This document shows, piece by piece, positions 19,220 through 31,526 of a DNA stretch of 44,917 nt. Positions within the stretch are counted from its first letter, which is position 1. Each line of letters opens with the position of its first letter. Origin of the DNA: Folioceros fuciformis (Eukaryota > Anthocerotophyta > Anthocerotopsida > Anthocerotales); the NCBI GenBank assembly GCA_049999805.1, contig JBNGIO010005642.1, positions 1-44,917 on the forward strand, read 5' to 3'. The notes below the pieces were generated by a model. The model saw only the letters and a list, made by a program, of their open reading frames with translations. It searched no databases and was not told where the DNA came from. A program made the position numbers and the translations under genes.

Positions 19220-20711
19220 GCTCAAACAGTCGTTCCGGCAGTGGAAGACGTCAGTCAACCCAATCCTGTTAAAATCCTGCGCTTCCTGTCCTCCGGTACA
19301 CAACTCCTCATGAGATCGGTGTTTCCCCGAGACCCGGTGGATCAAGGTCCAAGAGCCTCTCACGCTTGCAATTCCAATTATCCACACATACCGTCCGTCC
19401 GTACGCAATTTGTAAATATAACTCTATCAATATCACGGCAGCCCGGGAAGAGCCCCGTATCAAATGCCGGCCTGCCCTGGCCCTCTCCAAAGGCCAAACC
19501 CCAATCCAGGATCACGTCCTCACTGTTGGCGGCGTCTTCATGCATCTACACACCGCATCGGCATCTGTATCTGCATCCGCTTCTCCCTCTGCTTGCTTGC
19601 TTGCTTTGATTTCTGGTTTGCTTGAGGCGCTGCAAATTCCTCCTTGCCCCGCGCCTGCTTCTGCGCTATGCTGTTGGCCAATCTGAACAGGAGATATGGC
19701 ACATGCAGCAGGAGGAGCCTCCCTGTCTTCCCGCCTGCCCTGCCCGTAAGGTAAAGTCGCGCTGCGGCCCCCGCTCCACCCCGACCCTCGCCTCCTCGAG
19801 CCTCTGTGTGGCGAGCCCACGCCTATCACCTCCCTAACCGGGGCCGCGGTCAAGCTAACCCAACGGCCAACCTGCATGACAGGTTCGAACTCGGTACGTG
19901 TCAGGAAGTGGCTGAGTGAAGCACTTTCACTGGCCAAGACTATCCCAGATCCTGGCTTCATCGACAGAGAAGGGGCAGGACAAACGGAATGTGGATGTCA
20001 CACAGGCTGACCCACACGGTTTTGTTCCAGAATCTATGTGACCAGGCAGAGAAGGTCCCACGCGGCAGTTCCGTAGACGGCCATGCGGGGAACGGAACCT
20101 ACGCAGACAGGACAGAGGCCTACAGGAGACAGCTGCAGGAAGTGATGTCTCTTACCATATTCGGCACCAACCTTGGCCGGAAGTCCCAGCTGTATAACAG
20201 GACAAGGAAGATCAAGCGAGAGGGACTGAGAACTGTGCGAGAGAGGCGGCTACGGTGGCACCATCGGCAACAGCAACAGCAACAGTCATGACACAGTAAA
20301 CGGAGACGGCGCACAGGACGAGTCATAGGACACTTGCCAGAGAAGCAAGCTGGTGGGTGCACAAACAGGATCGAGTGAGAAGAGAAGGACGGAAAGGCGA
20401 AGAAAGAAGACTACATTGAATACAACGAGGCTTTTCCACCGGTTACCACTCCCACCCACTCCCAGGTGTGACAGATATGCAGATAGATATGTACAAATGC
20501 CCTCCTCTGGCTAAACTGCATTCATTCTGCGCGCAAGGCTGCACATTCCAATCTGGGCCCATGTCCCTTTCATCGAGCTCCTCACAAGCTCTCGAGGGAC
20601 TTCCTACACCGAACAGAACGGAGACACCCGGTCGCCGATCTTCACTGCCTATAATTACGTAGCTGCTTTTGGATAACGTTACACCCGCTTCTTAAATACG
20701 ACAGCCCGGCA
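19220..20711. other. between the TLDc and PAN2 genes
   Basis: About 1.5 kb containing the promoter side of the TLDc gene and the 3' end of PAN2. Several 100-150-codon frames occur on both strands, but none has recognisable content. A GCAACA run lies near 20267-20286. Confidence 0.45.
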
Positions 20712-23700
20712 CTATCCCGCAGGACCACGGTGCGCTGTTGTGTCACCAGGGTCGCCAGCTTCGCCCACATCTTTGGAGCTTTCAGCGTCTCTGGACATTT
20801 CCCAGCCATGGCTACGGCCGTAGTCGTAAATCTCCGCGAGCTTGGTTCATCCACACAACACGAGTATTAGCGTGACCACAGTAGAGCCGGAGAACGAATT
20901 GTGACCCTTGTTCTTGCAGTTACTTAACCCTTGGACTGTGTGTACCTTGGCGGGAAACTGTCCCAAAGCCACCAGTTCTTTGTACTTGGCATACAACCTC
21001 AGGGCCTGCAGAGATGCGGTCGAGTACAATCAGGTCTCGTGCATCATAGTTTGCATCAAGGTGCATCTGAATCAGATTTGTGTCGCAAGCAAGCCAGACA
21101 ACAGACAAGCCGACAAACAAACGGACTGACCGTGCACGCGTCCTCGATACTATCGTGCGTCTCATTTTGGATGTTTGCCTGCACACGAGAAACGGGCTCA
21201 CATTCTACCCCGAGATGAAATCAGAGGACAGATGAACATGCCGTAATCGAGCTGCATTACGTTAAGCAGATACGATGCCAGGAATCGTAGAGACAGCTTG
21301 CGCGACTTCTTCAGATGGAATAGTTCCACAGTGTCAATGATCTGCACATGCACGCGCGTTGAGAACCCTAGCCACTGTTTCCAACTGTTGCAAACAGTCC
21401 AATGCTTATGCAAAAGGACAAAACCTGCTCCTGAGGAACAACAATGTTGATCATTCGAAAGTCCTTCTTCAATCCGTGGCCCACAAACAGGCAACCGCTG
21501 TCGACCTACATCATTACAGGGCAGCTGTCAGACAGCTCATACACCTACGGCAGGTTGCTGCCGAGACAGTGACGAGATTCAGGAGAGAGGTCATGACTAC
21601 CAGGAAACGCAGCTTCAAGTACGCTTTCTTCAACGTAGTTACAGGATGCTTTGACGTGGTAGGGTCCTACAAACAGAAATGACATTGATGTCAGCAAATA
21701 TGCCCCCCCCTCGCCACACGGTACCGCTTTCTGATTGATGAAAGGGGACGGCCAGAAGAGAGCACCATACACTGAACCCAAAGACTCACCAAGTCCCCTG
21801 GGGACACTCCTGAATATCTCGTCAAGTAGTCATGGACTGGTTCAACCTGAAGCAATCCGAAACAAGCCTCTGGTAAGAAGCAAGCTTTTGAAACCCAGTA
21901 CGTGTTCCCTCCAAACTAGATCAGACCAGAAGCAGCCAATCCAGTACTCACTGTACAAATGTAGTCGTCTATGCAGCAAACACCGGCCTTCTCTCCTGCT
22001 CCTCGGACCTTGAATTTCAGGAATTGGCAACCTTTAGACAGCTGCTTGAAAGGATCGCTACAAGAAAGTTCAGAGTCCCAACTGACAACAACCTTTGTAC
22101 TGAAGTGTCCCGTGGACACTTCAATAACGTGGACCATTGCAAACAGGAATTCCGTGAAGCATACATACCACACTCACACGAGCCAGTCCCAGGCGAGGAG
22201 GCCTTATGATGTACTCTGAACCATCAGCTCGAGAGCCCTGGTAAAGATGGATCCAGTCAGAAAGCACTAGCAATTTAGCTTAGCGACTTCAAACACAGAA
22301 AAATCAGTTCCTTCACAAGGTCATCATTGGTACCTTATCAGCAGCGGAGAGTGCGACAAATTCTGCATCAATCCCCAAAAGCATTCCCTGTGACCAAAGG
22401 CAGCATGATCAGATTCAACAGAGGGCCTAAAAAGAAAAGATCATCAGATGCAGGGCTGATGCAATACCGGTCTCGGAGATTCTGTAGCCATATCCAATGC
22501 AACAAAGGTAGAAGCGGCTGCGTCAGCGGCATCTCTTGACGGTTCAGAGATAAGACGGCGAAATAACTCATGGCTAATTGGTGAAGACACCTTCTGTGAC
22601 AACAGGAATGCGAGATAGAACACACTAACACACAAAAACAAAAGCTTGCCATCGGTTCTTCCGAAACAGATTGCATCTCTAATACGATTACCCGTGAGAA
22701 AACTGATGACATCAATTGATCCCCATCAGAAGTCTTCGGAGTATGCTCATGAACGCCTTCCGTTCCCTCCCAATCAGAGTCCTCAACGCGGGTGTAGTAA
22801 AGCAGACAGGGAACCTTTTGCTTCCCATACATGGTCACCTACTCCATGAAAGGCCATGTCAGAGCACTCACAGTCACAACAACCTGAAGGAACAAACAAG
22901 CCACAATGCAGGCTATTGCATAAACAAAACTCTGATCACATTACCACTTCAACAGCCGAACTTGGAGATATGCAAAAATCGTTGAATAGAACCCATTCAA
23001 ATGAATAGGGAACTCCTCGAGATAATGTTGATTGCTTAGAAGGGCCTGCAAGAACCAAGAAAGAATGAGTACAGAGCTCCACTCCCACGAGAAAAACAAG
23101 CGATGGCTGAGATGGCGTTTCTCGAAAGGGTTTCAAAATCATCCTCAACGCATTGCATTACCAGGGGGAGTGCCTACAGTTGGTGACGATGACGGTGGTG
23201 AATGTTTTTCAAAATAACGGGGGGGAATCTGTCAGAAGTCACAAACACAGAGATACAAAATGAGACGTTCTCATAAAAAAGACAAACAGCGGTTGTAAAT
23301 TGCAGGGATGTGTCTACAACGCACCTTTACGTGTGCGATCAGATGACCCTCACTTTCGTCTTCCAACCTTCCACCATTTTCATAATCGTCGTGAATGTGA
23401 GCTATCATGGCTGTCAACTCATAGATACCATGCATGGTAGCACTAACGCCGGCAATGGAAGTTTTCGCATTCAATTGCTCATTGCTGCCACGTTGTGAGC
23501 GATCCTGCATCAAGATGGTAAACCACCACATGTAAATTTGTCCTCGAAATTTAAGCCTCAAGGAATAGGGAAGTGGTTGCGACCTCAAGCACCCTGACTC
23601 TCGAATACTGAGGATCTAATGTGATCCCCAGACGGAATGGAAGCCATGGATCTGCCCCATTTTGATACGTTGATTTGGAGATGGAGGATCTTCCGCCCTC

Positions 23701-26700
23701 GGAAATGCTGGATTTGCTGTCTGGGCGGGCCTCCTGTGCCTCTCTGAACCAGAAAGATAGCTCAGCATCCCCCTTGACACAACAGTTGACAATGAGAACC
23801 CGTGGCAGGCTACAGGGCGCGCGAATCTGGAACACATTACAGCATAAGTACCATCTAGCTGCCGTGATCAATAGATAGAAGGGCAACAGTGAAGCCTGTC
23901 GACCTGGTGTACTTGAAGATAGCTTCGACATTCTGAACACCAGGCACGAACTTCTTCCTGTTTGCAAAGGCTCCTCTCCAGGAGCTCTGCAAAGGTTTGC
24001 AGCACTCCAGCCTTTCCTGTGGTATACTGTAAATCACAAGAACAAGCTTTCACACTCATTAAACCTTTTCAACTATCACAGCCAGGGTGTTAATCAACCA
24101 AGGTGTACATAGACTACCTGCAGGTCTACTTGGAATGAACGCCTCTCTTGAACAAGATCTTCATGTGAGGCTCTGAAACACTGACAGGTGCACAAATAAC
24201 TATAAGCTAGCTGTTTCAAGCCTGCAAGCGTACTCAGATCCAACTGCTAGTAACTGGAGACCTCGTGTCACCTTTGTGCGCAATCGGTATGTCATTCCAA
24301 AGAGGTAGTCACTCAGAGATGTGCCTTGAGAGGTAGGTTCGGAAGGGGTACTCCCACTTTGTGCCTCTTTGTGCAGCTGTGAAACAGATGATCTGTATAT
24401 TCAGAAACCATATTGAAAATCACAGAAAGGAACACGAAACAAAGATGACTTTCAGTTCACTTCATTCATGCCTACAGATTTGTTCTTTTCCTAAACAGTT
24501 TATGGATGCTAGCATGACTATGGGGGAAGGGAGAATCTCATGTGAAAGCACCTGATCAAGAAGGAATCTATTAAATGTCTGAATTTTCTTTGCGAGTGAC
24601 TTCTCCTTAGTACTTTCCCACTCATCAGGTCCTTCCACAAGGCCAAGAGCTGATGCCTCAGGGATTTGTCTCAATGCCCGCAACAAATTGGTGGGCTGCA
24701 AATCCAGATGGAATGAGAGGCCAAGGCAACGGCAAGGGTACATGCGACAGCATATGGCTGCACTAACACAGCTGCCAAATCGAAGGTTTCGATAGAAAGC
24801 AAGGGGAGGTACCTGACAGGTGTCACCTCTGGCAAGATCAAGCATATGTAGGACAAACCCAAGTTCACATGTGAGGCAAAACTCACGTTCGCAGATGTGA
24901 CGAGTGACACTAGACTGCAGGTGGGGAATAAAATAGAGCACCTGCCGAGACAGTGCGATGTGATAAAATGCCAGAGTACCAGAAGGACAAAACCAACATC
25001 AGGCAGGAGGGCAGCAACTCATGATAGCAAAGTCACATCTAAACTGACAGTACCTGCAAGAGCGAATTGCAGTAACTGTTGATGGTATCATTCTCCAAAC
25101 CTGCAAAGCGTGTCTTGTTGTAATAGCTGAAGTCAAACTCCTCATATTTGAGCTTAGACTGAGACTGCTTTGCTTCAACTCGCCGATAGCCCTTTGGAAG
25201 CCACTTGTATTTCAAGAGACCCCTCACACCTGAGAGCCCTAAAGACCTCCGATCAGTGATCGGTATACTTTCGATATCTGTCTGCAGCCCATAGGAACTC
25301 AGTATCACAAACAGCAGCGCATATAACAGCAAAAACAAAGATAAAGATCATAGGTCGACTGTCAGACAGAACGACTGATTCAGTATGGTCAGCAAGCGAA
25401 GACTGCCAGACATGTGTCACGTAGGTGAACATCCTGCCTACCTTGCCTTTTCGACGGGTATTGCGTAGACCCACAGAAGCTCGAGTGGCATCACCATAAG
25501 GACTCCCTAGTTGCCAGTGAGGATTCTGGACTACTTTAACAAAATCAACCGACTGTGTCTGCTCTAGCAATGATGGGTCGACTGTTCGTGGTGGCAAACC
25601 CACATGGATGGGCAATGCTGAATCCACTGTCGAAAACAATGTGCTGGAGAACGGCTGATATATATAGCTGAACGAATCCTTCTCACTAATGTGAACTTGT
25701 GGCCCTGTTGATACATCTGGGAGCTGTGCACAGGCGGCCATCACAACTCAAAAGGGCTAATATTTGTGAGATAAGAAGCAATCTTACATCCAGCGTCAAC
25801 CACCAAGTTCATGGAGCAAAAGGGGGAGTTGACACCACAAAAATGGTTCAACTCACGCTTTCATCAGTTGCAGCATTTCAGGGCCTGAAGCGGGAAACGG
25901 AAAGACAAGGCTCCCTGGACAGGAGGTAGTTTGTCTAGGTGACACACGAAAGGACCTAGAAACGGATGCGCACATGGTCCCACTTACAGCAAAGCTAAGC
26001 AAGTCCATCACATTTCAACCAGGTGAATCACAAGATAGTACCTCAGTAGGTTGAGAGAAGAGATTGACGCGAGCTCGATCAAAAGTACCCCATAAATGTA
26101 TAAAGCCCCCGGAATCGCCAAATGCTAGAAGCTCGCCAGAATTTGAGACATCTGAAGTGAGCAGAAAATCTTCCCCACAGTCCACCTGGAGAATGGTTCA
26201 GTAGCAAAGGTCAAAAGCTGTTCACTGGAGTAGATGTCCGTAAAATGTCACAACCAAGCTCACAGAGTTCTCTAAAACGTGCAGCAGAGACAACCTGATA
26301 TGTTTGACAATCTGTGCCTCCACCTTGTACGTCAGTCACGAGGATAGCCCCTGTTCCCGCAGTGGCTACAACGATACTCGAAAATTTGGGTTGGAAGTGC
26401 AGAGTTGTGGGACCAGCAACGAAAGGGATGTGTGTCAAAGGACGCACGGCCTGCCTAATATCAAAAACCTGCCATAGGGAACTCTAAAGTGTGAACGAGG
26501 TTGAGCGAATATGCGTTCATATTGATGTGGGATAAATGCCAGAAACCATCCACAAGCCAATAATGTACAAGTTGGATAATAGTCTGAATAACTGAGGGAG
26601 CAAGGACCTTTATGACTGGCTCAGAATACAGTCGACCCATATGCTGTGTGAGCCCACACGACACAAGCAAGTCGCCCTTAAGCTCCAGCGAAGTAATTTT

Positions 26701-27792
26701 TCCTGGAATGAGCCATCAAACCAAGAGCCTGCGTACTTGGATCATAAGGAACCCCACCTTGAATGCAACACTGAGAAAGAACTACTTATTGTCAAGGTCT
26801 TTATCCTATGGAGTCGAAGACATACATAGGAACATCAATACAGGTGAACCAAGCACAGGCGTGGATACGTAAGGCCCCCACCATGATGCATAGGCAATAC
26901 TCCGGAGACTCAAAACCGTGATCTATACCAAAGGTTGACACACACCTGGATGAGCGTCTACAGAGTGCTCAGTTTTCAATGTCCTAAGATCCTTCAAGCT
27001 GAGCTCTCCTGCGGTGCCCCCACATGCTACAAGACGACCATTGCTTCTCATCACAGAGATACCCTGGCTCGTGTGGACCTGCACCAGAGCAAACGTACAA
27101 AAGGGTAGTAACTCATCTTGCTCTGTAGTAGGGGTGGCACACAGGAACTACCACCAGAGATAGCAGCAATCCTTCAAAACTCTGTTATGTATCCAAACAG
27201 CAGGATAAAGCAGGTACCGATGAGGAAATAGAAGATGTAGCCATATCGAACACAGAGATTCTGTTCCCAGCGTGACCCAGCAACACACGAGCTGCTGCAG
27301 GACGCTCCCATTCACAGCATAGCATATCTGAAACACCCTTATCCCTGCAAAGAAACTCTTGTCAGAAGAACGCTGGAAAGGCACGACTCAAACAAAATGC
27401 GTCAGATCTCTCACGTGACAAATTGGAAGGTGATGACTCTAGATCGTTTTGAATTAACTTGCCTGAAGCTTAAGACAGGGAGACCACCTCGTGTGTGCAT
27501 CCGTAGAGCATCGGCACTCACGGAAATCACACCTTCTGTTGTGAGCAGCAATCCGACCACCATGCCATTATGTGCTCCAAAGACCGAGTACTTCTGCATT
27601 GTCGGGCAAATGTGAGAGTGTACTGTCCCCTGCACGCAATCACATGTCGATGTCTTACTGCTATGCCGAAGGGCAAGCTACCTCTCTCTAAAGCACCACA
27701 GTAGCCAGCTCTGCCATGGAAAAACTACACAGATATCTATCGACACAATCAAATGCACCGATGCCTATGACATGGCGGATAGAAGTGTCCAT
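20712..27792 (-). CDS. PAN2: PAN2, catalytic subunit of the PAN2-PAN3 poly(A) deadenylase; about 31 exons
   Basis: PAN2 shortens mRNA poly(A) tails in the cytoplasm. Resolved exons in transcription order: 27792-27697, 27629-27463, 27344-27218, 27063-26946, 26702-26608, 26468-26295, 26185-26042, (linker exon unresolved), 25723-25442, 25281-25054, 24941-24813, 24695-24552, 24376-24272, 24180-24118, 24026-23904, 23826-23584, 23504-23325, 23228-23162, 23045-22945, 22838-22692, 22593-22468, 22387-22334, 22237-22169, 22008-21952, 21846-21790, 21666-21601, 21505-21425, 21341-21261, 21178-21131, 21005-20946 and 20840-20712. They total 1187 codons with the stop. Domains: N-terminal WD40 ([23 protein letters not shown]); a UCH-like fold ([26 protein letters not shown]) in which Tyr holds the catalytic Cys place, as usual in PAN2; and a C-terminal DEDDh exonuclease with [19 protein letters not shown] and HDSIEDA. 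The ATG at 27792 is preceded by an acceptor-like site, suggesting a 5' UTR intron. Confidence 0.93.
27345..27462 (-). other. GC-AG intron of PAN2
   Basis: The donor reads CTTCAG|GCAAGT and the acceptor TTTGCAG|GG. Only this pair keeps the WD40 reading (GGLPVLSFR then DKGVSDML) in frame, with the split AGG codon restored. It matches the known GC-AG donor consensus. Confidence 0.85.
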
Positions 27793-29982
27793 GAAGAAGT
27801 CGGAGATTGGTGTCAAGGAACTGTAAGAATTGGATCATATGGCCATATTTCTAGAGGGCTGACCTAACATTGCAAGCTAGGAGCAATGTGCATCCTGACG
27901 CCCATCATCAGGATGAGATAAATTCGTTGCCACCACACCAATGTCTGACAGGCAATGCAGCTGAGGCATGCCTTATGGTGCGCAACCAGCTCACCAAGCT
28001 GAAGTTCCCCCGACCAAACCTCCGCACAAATCTCCCAGCAGAACGCGTGGAGACCCAAGAATTAGACACTGAAGCCCACATCGCCCCGACAACGAATCCA
28101 GGAAATCTTGAGCCCGCATCCCCATCTCCCATCCAGCCCCAGCACGAGGAGCCACACACGCATGCAGGGTGCCCCAGACGCAGCGCCACACACCCACAAT
28201 CCATACACAAACCCACCAAGCTTCCGCTACAAAATTCAGCCCGCTCCAATTCCCCTTCCCAGAGAGATTCCAACCACACACGCCGATGCACCAATTCCCG
28301 ACCCCTCACACGGCAGGCGGAGCACCAGCTGCCAGAGCAAGCACGCAACAAGCATAAGCACAAGCAGAGGCAGAAGCACAGCGCCCGGAACCTACAGACG
28401 CAGACGCGGTCCACAGCAGCTCCATGAGCGGATCGAAGATGGCCCTGCAGACGGGATCCCGCGCCCGCTGCTGCAGCACGCACACCAGCTCGCTGAGCTT
28501 CTCCCCAACCATGTTGCTGCGTCATCCAGCGCTGGCCGTCACAGGAGCAGCCGCGGCCCCGCCTTGTCTCTGTCCCTGCAGCCCCTGCCCTTGTCGTCCG
28601 TCTCCATCTCCCGAGCCCCGCGCGCTCTGAGCAGCTCCCACGCGTGCACTGTCCCTGGACAGCAGATGCCCCGTGCCTCGATTCCAGCCTCCCCCGGCCG
28701 CCTGCTGCTCCAGGACGCCGCAATGCTACCAGGGAAATTAATGCGCAGAGCCCGAGGTAGGCAAGGAAGCAAGGCGATGCGATGCGATGCGATACGATGC
28801 CCGGAGCAGACGAGACGAGACGAGACGACTCGTGACGACTCGAGACGAGTCGAGCCGACCGGAGCCGAGCCTTCCTTGTGAGAACGTGCGTGTGTGTGCC
28901 GTGGTGACGGTGGTCTCTGCTGGGGTGACCGAGCTGCTCCGTGGCAATACGCGTTTCGCCACCTCGTTTCAACGTACAGTACATACTGCTAACCTCTGGT
29001 CATATGTACATACATACATAAATACCTAGGGAGTTCTAACCTCTGCTTATGCTAGGGGTTTCGCTAAGCTAGGGCGTTAGGCGAAGTGGGGGAGTTTTTC
29101 CTAACCTCTGTATTCTTCTTAACTAATGGTTGAGTGATGAAGAGCGGTAGGTCTCCCTCATTGGGGAAACGGATGGGATACTTGAGGCCCCTCGATGGCC
29201 TTGTGATGCAGGACCTTCCAGGAACTTGCACTCGTGCTGGTCATTTTCTCTATCTTGTGTCATGACTGACTGAACTTATGTTCCAATTCTGCTTGTCAAA
29301 AGAGATAGTCTACAAATCGGATTCAAGAGACATATCTGAACATGTCTCTTTAGGCAGGACAAGGACATGCAACAATCTCGTGAGATAGGGTGTATACATC
29401 AGAATCAAGCTTGGGAGAACGTTGGTGCAGCCAGGATGAGACTGAGATGCTTCTCCTGTTCCTTTTATGTGCACCTGTGTGGGAGGGGCTGCCTGGCGCA
29501 GAGCGATTAGAAAACAAGTCTCCTGGCCCCCTCTCTCCGCGCCCCCACCCCACCTGGCACCCTCCCCAGCAACGCCCTGTCACTCACCTTCGTGCGGAAA
29601 GCGGAAAGGGCTGTTGAAGAAAGGGACAAGGTGAGGGGAAGGAGACGGCAGAGAAAGAGAGGAACATATTTATATCTGCTGGAGAGCAGAGACAAAGGAG
29701 CAACTACGAAGGAGAAGGAAAACCAAGGGCAGGGATATGTATCATCTAGTTTGAGAAGAGACAAAGGAGACAGCAAGTCCGCAGAGAAGACAATGCAGGA
29801 ATGAAGGCAACCAGATGCGAGCTTAATTTATTATAAATTTAGTAGGGTGAAGCATCAATATACATACCCAGTTCCCATATAGAAAGAAGTCCTGTGAGAT
29901 CAAACGTGTTCATGATGGATAACATTTGAGCTGATCCCAACAAGGTGCGAAGACAAAAATGACTGACAAACGCTAGTGGAAG
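27793..29982. other. between PAN2 and the Raf-like kinase gene
   Basis: PAN2 upstream region and kinase 3' flank. Long open frames occur on both strands at once (minus 27908-28984 and plus 28108-28881) in GC-rich sequence; neither encodes anything recognisable. Pentamer runs of GATGC and ACGAG type lie at about 28774-28865. A TATTTATAT motif occurs near 29669. No RNA gene is recognised. Confidence 0.5.
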
Positions 29983-31526
29983 CTAGTCACTTGTTAGAGG
30001 ACGGGCCAAGCAGCCGCACCGAAACCTGGCCCTGCGGACAGTGGAGTATATCTCCACTTGTGCCTCTTCCAACATTGCTACGATATGAGAAAACACGGGT
30101 CTCACTTCAGGATTGCTATCCCAACACCGAGTCATGATGTCTTGCAGCGCCACAGGGCAGTCCTGCGGTATGGTCGGCCGCACCCCCTTGTTACACACTG
30201 CAAACGCTGCTTGGACTGCTGTCATGTTTTGGAAAGGAAGGAGGCCCGTAATGAGCTCCCATAGAACTATTCCGAAGCTGTACACATCCACCTTCTGCGT
30301 GTATGGTCTGTGCTGGATCATCTCCCTGCAACGCCAGCTCATGCGGTTTAGCTCATGCAGTGCACTGGAACGGGCGGGAAGCTGCCCCACAAGGTGTAAA
30401 AAGCTGCTGCTTGCTGCTCAAACCAAGTGGCAAAGCACCTCGGCCCACTCCCAAAAGGTTCTCTAGCTTCTAGAAGAAACACAAAAAATGCTACGAGACA
30501 TGACAGGACCCACAACCCACAGAGACAGCCCCAGCGCAGAGCAGAGCAGGACAGGACAGGATGAGTGTTGTGAAGGAGGAGGAGGAGGAGGAGCGGCGGG
30601 AGAAGCAGGAGCAGGAGCAGGAGGGAGGGAGCTTACGGCGCCATCCAGCGATATGTCCCAGTCTCAGGAGTCATGCCCTCGGCCTGCACCTCTATTCTAG
30701 CCACGCCGAAGTCAGCAATCTTGATAGACCTGTCGGTAGCGATGAGAAGGTTGTCAGATTTCAAGTCTCTGTGAATTATTTCCAAGCTATGCAGGTACTC
30801 CATGCCGCGAGCTATGTCAAGGGCCTGCTTGACAGCAACCTTCAATGGCACCGAGCGGGACTTCCTGCGGCTGAGGAATGACCTGACGGAGCCGCCTTTA
30901 GCGTACTCGGTCACAATGCACCACACCATGGGCTTCCTGCACGCTCCTATGAAGCGCACCACATTCTGGTGACTGACGTTAGCCAGCATGGTCACCTCCT
31001 TGGCAAACTGGTTCTCCATCCTCAGAGCCCGCGGCAGGTCGTTCTCCGGCCTCTCCAGAATCTTGACCGCCACATCCTCCCCATTGTAGGTGCCCTTGTA
31101 GAGCTTCCCGAACGCCCCCTGCGCAAAGGCCGGCCCCATCCGCAGCCTCCGCAGGTCAATTGTCCAGTCATCGTACCCCTCCAGCCCGTCCGTGGGCAAC
31201 CTGCCGTCCATGAGTGCCGCCGCCAGCACGTCCTCCCCTAGACTGTGCGGCACCGCCAGGTTGGGCATCACCACGCTGTGCGAAACGGAGGCGCTGGGCG
31301 TCCTCACCCGAGACCGCAGGTCCGGGTGCATCAACACCGCCCTCACCGAGTTGTTGGAGCCCACGCTCGAGTCCCCTGCTGTGGACATGGACACGGAGCC
31401 CCCTCCATTCATGGTCGTCCTCATGCTCCCGATGCTCTCCACCGACATGTCGGACCCCTCCGCCAGCCGCTGGTAATACTCATCCGGGAACACATAATAC
31501 TGCTCCTGGTACGTCGCCATCGCCAT
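29983..31526 (-). CDS. Raf-like MAPKKK-family protein kinase (plant group C), 2 exons, 410 aa
   Basis: Exons are 31526-30637 and 30325-29983, separated by a 311-bp GT-AG intron that splits the APE codon; the join gives WMAPEMIQHR and 411 codons with the stop. Residues 1-120 are a Ser/Gly-rich regulatory region ([19 protein letters not shown]). The kinase domain starts at WTIDLRRL: glycine loop GQGAFGK-like AQGAFGK (135-141), catalytic lysine K155 (VAVKIL), HRDLKSDN (252-259), DFG (272-274), GTYRWMAPE, then [12 protein letters not shown]. The order and wording closely match the plant RAF22/RAF28 group of soluble Raf-like kinases; substrates are not predictable from sequence. All catalytic residues are present. 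The frame is open upstream to 31637, but the ATG at 31526 gives the N-terminus typical of the group. Confidence 0.94.
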
